From NCBI RefSeq assembly GCF_023101185.1, contig NZ_CP078077.1, positions 310,001-374,000 on the forward strand: a DNA stretch of 64,000 bases, written 5' to 3'. Position numbers and translations under genes: made by a program. Below are positions 36,109 through 43,968 of this stretch, in pieces. Numbering within the stretch: the stretch's first letter is position 1; every line of letters starts with the position of its first letter. The DNA comes from Microbacterium galbinum. Its GTDB lineage: Bacteria; Actinomycetota; Actinomycetes; Actinomycetales; Microbacteriaceae. Below the pieces are notes generated by a model, which searched no databases, was not told the DNA's origin, and saw nothing but the letters and a program-made list of their open reading frames with translations.

Positions 36109-36534
36109 ATGCTCAAAGGATTCAAGGACTTCATCCTCCGCGGCAACGTCATCGACCTCGCGGTCGCCGTCGTCATCGGCACGGCGTTCACCGCGATCGT
36201 CAACGCCGTGGTCGCCAGTGTCATCAACCCGCTCGTCGCCCTCTTCTTCAAGGCCGACGCGATGGGCGGCTTCGGCCCGCAGGTCACCAACATCTACGGC
36301 GACACGGTCACGTTCCCGCTCGGCGACCTGATCTCGGCCGTCATCAGCTTCCTCGCGGTCGCCCTCGTCGTGTACTTCGTGTTCGTGCTGCCGATGAACA
36401 CCTTCAAGGCGCACGTCGAGGCCCGCAAGGGAACGTCCGCCGAGCAGCCCGAAGAGGAGCCGGCCGCCGCGACCGAGGCCGAGCTGCTCGTCGAGATCCG
36501 CGACCTGCTCGCGAAGAGCAACGCCCGCGACTGA
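36109..36534 (+). CDS. mscL: large-conductance mechanosensitive channel MscL
   Basis: A 141-residue channel. The N-terminal amphipathic helix GFKDFILRGNVIDLAVAVVIGTAFTAIV and TM1 are unmistakable; TM2 (about residues 70-95) and a cytoplasmic helix follow, with an acidic Glu/Ala-rich linker (about 105-122). It opens as a pentamer to release solutes on osmotic downshock. The ATG at 36109 follows CGGAGG. Confidence 0.97.
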   Translation: MLKGFKDFILRGNVIDLAVAVVIGTAFTAIVNAVVASVINPLVALFFKADAMGGFGPQVTNIYGDTVTFPLGDLISAVISFLAVALVVYFVFVLPMNTFKAHVEARKGTSAEQPEEEPAAATEAELLVEIRDLLAKSNARD

Positions 36535-36604
36535 CGGGCACACCCTCGCTGCACAGGCAGCCGCACCGGACGTCCCGTTCCGCTCCGCAGCGTCACCACG
36601 ACGC

Positions 36605-36829
36605 TCAGTAGTGGGGCGGGACGTCCTGCATCATGCGGTCGTCATTGGGACCCGCGGGGCCGTCCGGGCGCCGCTTCCGGTCTTTCGCGACCGAGTCGGG
36701 ACCGCTCTCGGGGTCGGGATCGCTTCCCTCCACCGGCGTCAGGCGTGCGCGGCGGGAACCCGGCACGCGCTCGACCCGCTGCCGCGGAGCATCCGATGCG
36801 GGCTCCCCCGGAGAGGCATCCTCAGGCAT
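36605..36829 (-). CDS. small disordered protein downstream of helicase-like gene
   Basis: A 74-residue polar, proline- and charge-rich protein ending NDDRMMQDVPPHY. It has no hydrophobic core and is probably disordered. The ATG lies eight bases after the stop of the 1239-residue helicase-like gene, so they are likely cotranscribed. A 10-bp inverted repeat (GGACGTCCCG at 36568-36577 and its complement at 36617-36626) spans its 3' end. Function unknown; it could bind the larger protein (inference). Confidence 0.55.
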   Translation of the reverse strand: MPEDASPGEPASDAPRQRVERVPGSRRARLTPVEGSDPDPESGPDSVAKDRKRRPDGPAGPNDDRMMQDVPPHY

Positions 36830-36837
36830 CCGCTCGG

Positions 36838-39800
36838 TCAGCCGTTCGCGCCGTCATCGAGGTCGAGCGGCTGCGTGTCGTTCTCGGCACGCGCGGTCGA
36901 CGGCGAGATGCCGAGCACCGAGGCGATCCGCGTCGCCGCCGTGGCCGGGTCGCTGTAGAGGTCGAACGCGTGCACGCGCACGTAGTGCCAGCCGAGTCGG
37001 CGCAGCACGTGCGGGCGCAGACGCAGGGTCTCGCGCAGCGAGTCGCCGCGCGATTCCGGATCGCACTCGATCACGACGGCCTTGCCGCCGTGCTGCGCGA
37101 CTAGCGGCAGCAGACCGCGGTAGTCCACGTCGACGGATGCTCCGAGCCGGCGCAGCTCGCGGGCGAGCGCGAGGGTCAACGGGTCGGCGAGGTCTTCGAG
37201 ACGCGCGTCGCGGGCACGGGCAGCCAGGCCGCCGAGGATCGACATGAGCGTCGCGGCGCCGTGCTCGAGGCGTCCATCGTCGAAGGACGACGGACGGATC
37301 GACGACACGATCACCATGGAACGGCGCGCGCGGGTCATGCCGACCGTGAGCAGCCGCTCGCCGTCGGGCGTCGAGAGATCGCCGAAGTCGCTGAGCACAC
37401 GGCCGTGCTTGGTCAGACCGAAGCCGAGCGAGAAGATCACCCGGTCGCGGCTCTCGGCAACGGACTGCTCGAGGGTGAGAACGGCGAAGGGCTCCGCGGT
37501 ATCGCGCCCCACGAAGTCGGCGACGTCGGAGCGTCCGGCGAAGGCTGCCGTGACCGCGGCGCGCACGCGCTCGGCATGACGGGCGCTGGCGGTCACGACC
37601 ATGAGCGACTCGGACGGGCGGTGCACGGCATGCTCGACCACGAGCGTCACCACGCGGGCGACCTCGGCGTCGGGGCTCTCGACCGCACCCGAGATCGGGT
37701 CGGGCGTGCCCGTGCCTCCTTCGACGTAGTCGACCGTGAGGCTTCCCCGACCGAGATACGACCCGGCCCAGGGCAGCGACACGATCTCGCCGCCGTAGAA
37801 GGCGTCGTTGATGAGCTCGGCGAGGTCTTCTCCCCCGGCGCGGTAGCTGCGCGTGAGCGTCATCACCGGAAGCAGCTCCGAGAGACGTTCGAACACCGAG
37901 GTCTCGTCGAACTCGACCTCGGGCTCCCAGAGGTCATCGGGGTCGACGGCGATCTGGAACGGCGACGGGCGCTGGGTCACCGGGTCGCCGAACGCGACGA
38001 CCTGCCGCGCACGACGGATCGCGGGCGCGGCCTCGGCGAGGTTGATCGCCGCGGCATCCACCAGGAGAACGGCGTCGAACTCGACGGAGTCCGGGATCTC
38101 GGGAACGAGGTACGGCGAGGAGATCCAGACCGGAGCGAGCGTGGAGACGAGAGTCGGGGCGGCGCTGATCACCTCGGCGGACGTCGTCGTGCTCTGCGTC
38201 AGGGCACGACGCAGGTTCGTGGACTCCTGCGGCTCGTCGACGATCGCGATCTTCCACTGGTTGGCGAGCTGCCAGGCCAGCAGCGGGCCGGCCATCGCGG
38301 CGTGCGCCTCGTCGACGAGACGGAAGTCGCGCTCGAGCCGATCGACGACCGCGGTGTTCGCGCCGAGGAGGGCGCGGTTGTCCTGGAGGGCGCGCTCGAG
38401 GAGAGACTGCCACCACGCGAACTCGAGCTCGTCGCCCACGCGCGACTCGGAGACGTGACGCACCGAGAGGTCGGTGAGCAGGGGCTCGAGGCCGAGGAGG
38501 GCGAGTTCGTCGCGCAGCTCCGCACGCTCGACGAGGTTTTCGAAGACATCGGACTTCGCCGCGAGACCCGCGAGCGTGCGCACCAGACGCGCCACGGGCA
38601 GCGTCGCCAGCGGTTCACGTCGGCCGAGGGCCGCGTCGAGTTCGGCGAGTTCGGCCTCGACGCGCTGCCACGCGGCCGCGACCTCGCCGAGACCCAGCGG
38701 GATCTCGGGGGCGACGCCCGCATCGACGCAACGCTGCCACTGCGTGCGCTGGGTCTGGATGCGCAACAGCGCCTCGTGCATCTCGGTGACGTGCACACCG
38801 GGGCGCACGTACTCCTTCGCCAGGCGGCGCAACCGCCGACGGTTCGCCGACGACATCCCCGGTGCATCGCGGCGGGACCCGTGCGCCTGGATCAGCTCGC
38901 CCAGCGGGCGCTCGAACACGGTCGGGCTGAAGCGGTCGAGCGAGTCGCGGATGCCCTCGAGCAGCCGCAGGTAGTCGCCGAGCTCGTCGATGGTCGAGAA
39001 CGGGCGCATGTGGGTCTGGGCGATGAGTTCGTAGCCCCGCTCGAGCAGCGCCGGAACGCTGTCGGAGTGCAGGCGGCCCGCCAGCTCGTGCGCGGCGCGT
39101 GCGGCCTCGGTCGTGGCGAAGGTGACGCCGTACCAGGGCGAATCGTCGGGGCCGAAGCGGAACTCCCCGAGACGCGCGGCCTGCGCGAGGGCGGCGGCGG
39201 CCGGCCCGCGATCGCCGGCGAGACGCCGCAGGGACTCGTTGCTGAGTCGCGCCGTGGTCGACGGCGGGGTGGGCAGAGAGGCGAGTCGGGTGAGGTGACG
39301 GGTCGCCTCGAGCACGGAGGCATCCATCCCGGGCACGGGAGACGTGAGCGCGTGACGGTAGTCGCGGAGCACGGTGCGCAGGCGCACGAGCGCGTCGTCG
39401 ACCTCTCCAACCTTGGGAGCGCTCGCCTTCTCGTTGCGACCGATGGCGCGCACGAGGTCACGACGCACGCTCACCGGCGAGATCGCGAGGCTGTCGAGAC
39501 CGATCCCGGCCAGGCGGTGGCGGACTCCGTCGAGCGTCGAGCGGCGGGCCGAGACGACGAGCACGCGCTTCCCCGCCCGGACGAGCTCGCCCAGCGCGTT
39601 GATCACGGTCTGCGTGCCGCCGGTGCCGGGCAGCGTCGCGACGGTCAGCGAGTGGCCGGCAGCGATCCGCGAGAGCACGGCCTCCTGCTCGGCATCCGCA
39701 TCGAGCAGCAGGGTGTCGGACGCCGGCGCGCGGTCGTCCGGCCCGGTGAAGTGCGGCGTGGCCCGCGGGGCCCTGACCCGCTCGCGGTCGCCGACGTGAC

Positions 39801-40557
39801 CGGCGAGGGCGTTGAGCACCTGGTGGTCGAGCGTTCGGGTGTCACGCGACATGGAGCCCGCGACGTCGGCGAAGGTCGACACGACCAGGCGCGGTTCGAC
39901 CGAGAAGGTGTCGATCGTGCGGGTGATCGCACGCAGGCTGTCGATGACCGGCTGAGGCTTGAAGATGCCCCCGTCGTAGGCGAGGGATGCCAGGGTCGAC
40001 GCGTCGATCGAGATGCCGAAGTGCTCGCGGGCGATGCGGACGAGTTCGGGATTGACCTCGAACGCCCCCTGCAGCTTCAGCTCGTAGTCGGAGTGGTGGC
40101 GGCGGATCGCGAGCGGGCGCAGCAGCACGGGGGCGGCGAAGAACGCGCCCCCGATCCGCCAGCGGGCGACGCCGACGGCGAGGTGCACGGCCTCGATGCC
40201 GCGCACGGTGCGCAGCTCGGTGTTCTTCGCGGTGATCCGCTCGGCGGCGAGTCGCGCGGTGCGCAGACCGACCTCGTCGCGGAAGAGGTTCGACAGTAGC
40301 GTCGATTTTCCGGTGATGAACTGCGGGAGACTGCCGGGATGCGCCTTGGAGATGTCGATACCGGACTCGGCCCCGTCGCGGAAGCTGGTCAGCGGCGAGG
40401 GGCCACCCAGATCGGCGGCTTCACTACGGAGTCGCGAGCGCTCGCCCTCGGCGGCGTGGGTCACGATGACGCCGGTCGACGAGGACCGGAGGTCGCTGAG
40501 GGTCACGGCGAGCGCTGCTCCCGTGTCTTCTACCGTCTTGCCTTCCCGTCGCCACAC
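36838..40557 (-). CDS. large SF1 helicase-like protein with degenerate ATPase motifs and a C-terminal nuclease-like domain
   Basis: A 1239-residue protein. The Walker A position (about residues 309-317) reads LPGTGGTQT where active relatives have GPPGTGKSQT, so the lysine is missing. Motif II (about 833) is LLVDAAAI instead of DEAS. Later motifs are better kept: GDPVTQRP, LTRSYRAGGEDLAELI and TVGMTRARRSM (about 1070). Residues about 1125-1225 resemble the Vsr-like REase_MTES_1575 domain (AVVIECDPESRGD, HVLRRLGWHYVRVHAFDLYSDP). The GTG at 40557 has TAGTGT (40565-40570, minus strand) seven bases upstream; GTG 40506 is an alternative. Role in DNA repair or defence is possible but unproven. Confidence 0.8.
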   Translation of the reverse strand: MWRREGKTVEDTGAALAVTLSDLRSSSTGVIVTHAAEGERSRLRSEAADLGGPSPLTSFRDGAESGIDISKAHPGSLPQFITGKSTLLSNLFRDEVGLRTARLAAERITAKNTELRTVRGIEAVHLAVGVARWRIGGAFFAAPVLLRPLAIRRHHSDYELKLQGAFEVNPELVRIAREHFGISIDASTLASLAYDGGIFKPQPVIDSLRAITRTIDTFSVEPRLVVSTFADVAGSMSRDTRTLDHQVLNALAGHVGDRERVRAPRATPHFTGPDDRAPASDTLLLDADAEQEAVLSRIAAGHSLTVATLPGTGGTQTVINALGELVRAGKRVLVVSARRSTLDGVRHRLAGIGLDSLAISPVSVRRDLVRAIGRNEKASAPKVGEVDDALVRLRTVLRDYRHALTSPVPGMDASVLEATRHLTRLASLPTPPSTTARLSNESLRRLAGDRGPAAAALAQAARLGEFRFGPDDSPWYGVTFATTEAARAAHELAGRLHSDSVPALLERGYELIAQTHMRPFSTIDELGDYLRLLEGIRDSLDRFSPTVFERPLGELIQAHGSRRDAPGMSSANRRRLRRLAKEYVRPGVHVTEMHEALLRIQTQRTQWQRCVDAGVAPEIPLGLGEVAAAWQRVEAELAELDAALGRREPLATLPVARLVRTLAGLAAKSDVFENLVERAELRDELALLGLEPLLTDLSVRHVSESRVGDELEFAWWQSLLERALQDNRALLGANTAVVDRLERDFRLVDEAHAAMAGPLLAWQLANQWKIAIVDEPQESTNLRRALTQSTTTSAEVISAAPTLVSTLAPVWISSPYLVPEIPDSVEFDAVLLVDAAAINLAEAAPAIRRARQVVAFGDPVTQRPSPFQIAVDPDDLWEPEVEFDETSVFERLSELLPVMTLTRSYRAGGEDLAELINDAFYGGEIVSLPWAGSYLGRGSLTVDYVEGGTGTPDPISGAVESPDAEVARVVTLVVEHAVHRPSESLMVVTASARHAERVRAAVTAAFAGRSDVADFVGRDTAEPFAVLTLEQSVAESRDRVIFSLGFGLTKHGRVLSDFGDLSTPDGERLLTVGMTRARRSMVIVSSIRPSSFDDGRLEHGAATLMSILGGLAARARDARLEDLADPLTLALARELRRLGASVDVDYRGLLPLVAQHGGKAVVIECDPESRGDSLRETLRLRPHVLRRLGWHYVRVHAFDLYSDPATAATRIASVLGISPSTARAENDTQPLDLDDGANG

Positions 40558-40733
40558 AACTCACACACTAAGCGCGCCGGGCGCGAGGCCCGGTATCCCG
40601 GGCGGGTTTCGCGGAATTCCGGTCGCGGATGCCGCGGCGAACTCCTTCTGCACCGCCACCCTTCGAGAGCGACTCTCCCCCGTCCGTGGACCTGCCCTCA
40701 CGGCAGGCGATCGCCGGGCGTCAGGATGGACGC

Positions 40734-41258
40734 ATGACCTTCCGCTACGACTTCGCCCCCACGCCCTTCGGCGATGCGCTCGCGGTGTTCTCCGAGGAGG
40801 GCATCGTGCGCTTCGATCTGTCCGAGTCGGAAGACCCCTCGGTCCCGTGGCTCCTCGAGAACGTCGCCCGGGAGCTGCGGGCGGTGCCCGAGCCCGACCC
40901 GGGTGCGGCCGATGAGCTGGCCGACCTCCTCGACCGCTACTTCGACGGCGCGCCGATCCGGTTCGACGAGCACCTCTCTCTCGACTGGCGCCTCGTCGAC
41001 GGCTTCCCTCGACGCGCCCTCGAGGCGATCGGAACGATCGAGTGGGGCGAGACCCTGAGTTACGGGGAGGTCGCCGTCCTCGCCGGCCACCCGGGCGCGG
41101 CCCGCGCCGTGGGATCGGCCTGCCGCATCACCCCGTTCTCGATCATCGTGCCCGTGCACCGCGTCATCCGCTCCGACGGCTCTCCCGGTCACTACGGGGC
41201 GCACCCCGAGCGCAAGCGGTTCCTCCTCGACCTCGAATCGGGCGGGCGGAGCGTCTAG
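40734..41258 (+). CDS. O6-alkylguanine-DNA alkyltransferase homologue lacking the active-site Cys
   Basis: A 174-residue protein with an Ada/MGMT N-terminal domain (about 1-85) and the complete DNA-binding alkyltransferase domain (IGTIEWGETLSYGEVAVLAGHPGAARAVGSACRITPFSIIVP; RVI; GAHPERKRFLLDLE). The PCHRV acceptor motif is PVHRV: residue 141 is Val (GTG) where the methyl-accepting Cys should be. It therefore cannot act as a suicide methyltransferase and may be an ATL-like lesion-binding protein (inference). The ATG follows AGGATG. Confidence 0.88.
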   Translation: MTFRYDFAPTPFGDALAVFSEEGIVRFDLSESEDPSVPWLLENVARELRAVPEPDPGAADELADLLDRYFDGAPIRFDEHLSLDWRLVDGFPRRALEAIGTIEWGETLSYGEVAVLAGHPGAARAVGSACRITPFSIIVPVHRVIRSDGSPGHYGAHPERKRFLLDLESGGRSV

Positions 41259-41337
41259 CGCCACAGGATCGGCGCGGGTCCTGCCGAGTAGGCCGTCGGG
41301 ATCCGCGCCGGAGGGGCGCCGGTGGTAATCTCACCGC

Positions 41338-42234
41338 GTGACGGGAACGGCGCCGTCGCGCGGAAGGCAGGTGGCCGTGAGCACTCCGACCGGAACCGAA
41401 TCCGACACCGAGCTCATCGCCCGCGCCGTGCGGGAACTCGCCCGCCGCACCCGGTTCCCGGTCGCCTTCGGCGGCCTCCTCGATGACGGTGTCGTGCACG
41501 TGACGACGATCGTCGGCAACCGCACCCGCAGTCTCGACGGCCTGCGTGTTCGACCCGAGCGAGGACTCGGAGGGCGAGCGATGATGGAGCTCCGTCCGCG
41601 CATGACCAGCGACTACGGGTCCTCGCAGCAGATCACGCACGACTACGACATCTTCGTGCTCGGCGAAGGGCTGCGCACACTCCTGGCGGTTCCGATCGTC
41701 GTCGCGGGACGATCCCGCGGCGTGCTCTACGCAGGCGCCTGGGACGACGAGCAGATCGGCGGGATCACCACCGCCCCGGCCATGCAGGTCGCGCAATCGG
41801 TCGCCGACGAGTTGCGCATCCGCGAGGAGGTCGAACGCCGACTTCGCGCCGGCGCCCCGGCATCCACCCCCCTGCCGGCCGGTCAACAGGAGCAGTTGCG
41901 TGAGTCCTTCGCCGATCTGCGCAGCATCGCCGCGTCGATCGACGACGACGAGCTGCGCGCCCGGCTCGCTCGCGTCGAGGGGCGTCTGCTCGCCCTCTCG
42001 GGTGAGCAGACGACGACCGCGACCGGCCCGTCGTCCGTGGTCCGCCTCTCGCCGCGCGAGACCGATGTCCTCTCGTGCGCCGCGCTCGGGGCGACGAATG
42101 CCGAGATCGCATCGCAGCTCGGCCTCCGCGAGGGGACCGTCAAGGCATACCTCGGCACCGCCATGTCGAAGCTCGACGCATCGACCCGGCATTCCGCTGT
42201 CGCTCGAGCCCGGCGGGCGGGGCTCCTGCCGTGA
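41338..42234 (+). CDS. GAF-LuxR transcriptional regulator
   Basis: A 298-residue regulator: an N-terminal GAF-like sensor domain (about residues 25-160, FPVAFGGLLDDGVVHVTTIVG, LAVPIVVAGRSRGVLYAG), a short helical linker and a C-terminal LuxR HTH (LSPRETDVLSCAALGATNAEIASQLGLREGTVKAYLGTAMSKL, about 238-280). The architecture is common for actinobacterial regulators of aromatic or acyl substrates; ligand unknown. The GTG start has TAATCT (41326-41331) six bases upstream. Upstream of lsr2. Confidence 0.9.
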   Translation: MTGTAPSRGRQVAVSTPTGTESDTELIARAVRELARRTRFPVAFGGLLDDGVVHVTTIVGNRTRSLDGLRVRPERGLGGRAMMELRPRMTSDYGSSQQITHDYDIFVLGEGLRTLLAVPIVVAGRSRGVLYAGAWDDEQIGGITTAPAMQVAQSVADELRIREEVERRLRAGAPASTPLPAGQQEQLRESFADLRSIAASIDDDELRARLARVEGRLLALSGEQTTTATGPSSVVRLSPRETDVLSCAALGATNAEIASQLGLREGTVKAYLGTAMSKLDASTRHSAVARARRAGLLP

Positions 42235-42253
42235 TCGCCTAAATCACACCGGA

Positions 42254-42289
42254 ATTCCATTTGCATTCACTCCTGTATGCAAAAGGAAT
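42254..42289. promoter_or_regulatory. 13-bp inverted repeat in AT-rich lsr2 upstream region
   Basis: ATTCCATTTGCAT (42254-42266) and ATGCAAAAGGAAT (42277-42289) form a 13-bp inverted repeat with one mismatch and a 10-bp spacer, in the most AT-rich stretch nearby. It could be a nucleation site for Lsr2 autoregulation or an operator for another regulator. It lacks a T-run expected for a terminator. Confidence 0.55.
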
Positions 42290-42303
42290 CGCCGTCCAAT
42301 TGA

Positions 42304-42332
42304 TTGCCGCAATTAGATTCGGCGAGTAATGT
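42304..42332 (+). promoter_or_regulatory. lsr2 promoter
   Basis: TTGCCG (42304-42309), a 17-base spacer and TAATGT (42327-42332) form a good sigma-70-type promoter. The -10 ends seven bases before the ATG, so the transcript would be leaderless or nearly so. Confidence 0.7.
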
Positions 42333-42339
42333 TCACTCC

Positions 42340-42690
42340 ATGGCGAGACGAATTGTGCATCAACTGGTCGACGATATCGACGGCAGCGTTCTGGAGATCG
42401 GCGAGGGAGAGACCGTTCATTTCTCCCTCAACGGCACCGCGTGGGAGATCGATCTGAACTCGGAGCACGCCGCGGAACTACGCGCAGCCCTCGAGCCCTA
42501 CATCTCCGCCGGGCGTCGTGCGGGTTCCGCGAGCTCCCCGCGCAGCTCTTCGGGTTCCGCCCGTAAGCGACCCGCGCGCAACCCCGAGGTCGCGGCCATC
42601 CGCGCCTGGGCGAATGACAACGGATACTCGCTCTCGGAGCGCGGACGAATTCCCGCACCCGTCATCGAGGCATACAACAAAGCGCACTGA
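42340..42690 (+). CDS. lsr2: Lsr2 nucleoid-associated protein
   Basis: A 116-residue Lsr2. The N-terminal oligomerisation domain (residues 1-55, RRIVHQLVDDIDG, HFSLNGTAWEIDLNSEHAAELRAAL) is joined by a Ser/Arg-rich linker to the DNA-binding domain with the AT-hook-like R101-G102-R103 (SERGRIPAPVIEAY). It coats AT-rich DNA and silences foreign genes in actinobacteria. The ATG at 42340 is chosen over a frame from 42304, which would translate through the promoter. Confidence 0.97.
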   Translation: MARRIVHQLVDDIDGSVLEIGEGETVHFSLNGTAWEIDLNSEHAAELRAALEPYISAGRRAGSASSPRSSSGSARKRPARNPEVAAIRAWANDNGYSLSERGRIPAPVIEAYNKAH

Positions 42691-42705
42691 TCGCGCACGA
42701 ATACC

Positions 42706-42743
42706 ACGAATGAAGGCTCTCCTCCGGGGGAGCCTTCATTCGT
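42706..42743. terminator. bidirectional terminator between lsr2 and the MarR gene
   Basis: ACGAATGAAGGCTC (42706-42719) and its exact complement (42730-42743) form a 14-bp stem around a GC-rich loop. The hairpin contains the stop codon of the MarR-family gene and serves convergent transcription. Confidence 0.85.
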
Positions 42744-43365
42744 CGTGCTCGGTGACCCAGGCCTCATCGGGCAGGGCGATCTCCTGCGTCATGTCCTCGA
42801 GGAAGCGAATGACGACCGCACGCTCCTCGCGCGTGAGCCTGGCCGCGGCGTAGAACCGCTTCGCCTGCTGACGCCCCACGGTCTGCATCGCCGCGTGGCG
42901 GGTCTCCTCGGTGATCGTGATCGCGAGCGCCCGGCGGTCGGTCGGGTGGGGCGAGCGCACGATGTGACCGCCCTTCTCGAGGCGGTCGAGCAGCTTGGTG
43001 GTCGACGCGGTCGAGATCGCAAGGTGCTGCGCGATGCCGCCCGGGGTCGCGATCGCGTGCCGGTTGGCGCACACGATGAGGTAATGCAGGGCACGCATGT
43101 CGGTCTCGTTGAGCTGCATGTAGCGACGCGAGGCGCGGGACAGCTTCTGCTCGGCCTCGCGCAACTCGCCGAGCGCTCCCATCACGAGCGCGATCTGCTG
43201 CAGGTCCTCCGGCGCGACCCCCGAGCGATCGACGAGTGCACTGCGCGGGTCGCTCGCCTCGACGTCGTAGATCGCGGCGTGGCTGAGCCCGTCGGCCGCG
43301 GCATCCGCTCGCGTACCGTCGACCGGCGCCCCCGTCTTCGGGGTAGTGCCGGGTGCAGTGTCCAT
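42736..43365 (-). CDS. crtR: MarR-family regulator, CrtR-like
   Basis: A 209-residue regulator with an N-terminal extension (about 1-50) and a MarR winged HTH (ATPGGIAQHLAISTASTTKLLDRLEKGGHIVRSPHPTDRRALAITITEE, about 107-155). It is divergent from the carotenoid operon. In Corynebacterium a MarR protein in the same position, CrtR, represses crt genes and is released by GGPP, so that function is likely here (by position and family). TAACAT (43372-43377) and TTAGCA (43395-43400), both minus strand, form its promoter with a 17-bp spacer. Confidence 0.85.
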   Translation of the reverse strand: MDTAPGTTPKTGAPVDGTRADAAADGLSHAAIYDVEASDPRSALVDRSGVAPEDLQQIALVMGALGELREAEQKLSRASRRYMQLNETDMRALHYLIVCANRHAIATPGGIAQHLAISTASTTKLLDRLEKGGHIVRSPHPTDRRALAITITEETRHAAMQTVGRQQAKRFYAAARLTREERAVVIRFLEDMTQEIALPDEAWVTEHDE

Positions 43366-43444
43366 GCGATCATGTTACACAACGATCTATTTCATGCTAA
43401 GTTAATTACTCGCCAAGCTAGTGAAATGACCTGCAGAGGACGCC
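43366..43444. promoter_or_regulatory. divergent crtR / idi control region
   Basis: The 79-bp region holds TTACAC-N17-TAAGTT (43375-43403) towards idi and TTAGCA-N17-TAACAT towards the MarR gene. Two related, inverted half-sites, ATTTCATGCTAA (43389-43400) and TAGTGAAAT (43419-43427), flank and overlap these promoter elements and are the best operator candidates. Confidence 0.6.
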
Positions 43445-43966
43445 ATGGACGACGTGACCCTTCTCGACGAGAACGGAACCGCGATCGGTTCCCTGCCGAA
43501 GAGCGACGTCCACACCACCGACACCCCTCTTCACCTGGCCTTCTCCTGCCACCTGCTGAACGAGCGCGGACAGGTTCTGCTCACCCGCCGTTCGCTCGCC
43601 AAGAAGACCTGGCCCGGCGTGTGGACGAACAGCTTCTGCGGGCATCCCCGCCCGGGTGAGGCGATCGCGGATGCCGTGCACCGCCGAGCACACGAAGAAC
43701 TCGGTGCGCGCGTCGTCGATCTGCGGCCCGCGCTCCCCGATTACCGCTACCGCGCCGTCGACGCGAGCGGCATCGTCGAGAACGAGGTGTGCCCCGTCTA
43801 CGTCGCCCGACTCGACGGCGACCTCTCCCCCCGACCGGACGAGGTCGCGGAATGGGCGTGGGCGGATGCCGCCGACATCGCCGCCGCCGTCGCCGGGACC
43901 CCCTTCGCCTTCAGCCCCTGGCTGGTCGAGCAGCTTCCGCTGCTCCGAGAGAGCGGAGCACTCTGA
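43445..43966 (+). CDS. idi: isopentenyl-diphosphate delta-isomerase type 1
   Basis: A 173-residue Nudix-fold isomerase. Catalytic C65 lies in TNSFCGHPRPGE and catalytic Glu in VENEVCPVYVA (E114); the metal-binding HEELGARV helix is present. It interconverts IPP and DMAPP to prime prenyl synthesis. The ATG follows AGAGGA. First gene of the carotenoid operon; crtE starts two bases after its stop. Confidence 0.96.
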   Translation: MDDVTLLDENGTAIGSLPKSDVHTTDTPLHLAFSCHLLNERGQVLLTRRSLAKKTWPGVWTNSFCGHPRPGEAIADAVHRRAHEELGARVVDLRPALPDYRYRAVDASGIVENEVCPVYVARLDGDLSPRPDEVAEWAWADAADIAAAVAGTPFAFSPWLVEQLPLLRESGAL

Positions 43967-43968
43967 TC

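Noticed and set aside
36568..36626. 10-bp inverted repeat GGACGTCCCG with a 49-bp arm spacing
   Set aside because: The second arm is inside a coding 3' end and the loop is long; no evidence that it acts as an operator or terminator.
37261..40299. Plus-strand open frame of about 1000 codons opposite the helicase-like gene
   Set aside because: Antisense shadow; composition dominated by Arg, Gly and Glu, no motif, and the opposite strand has recognisable helicase motifs.
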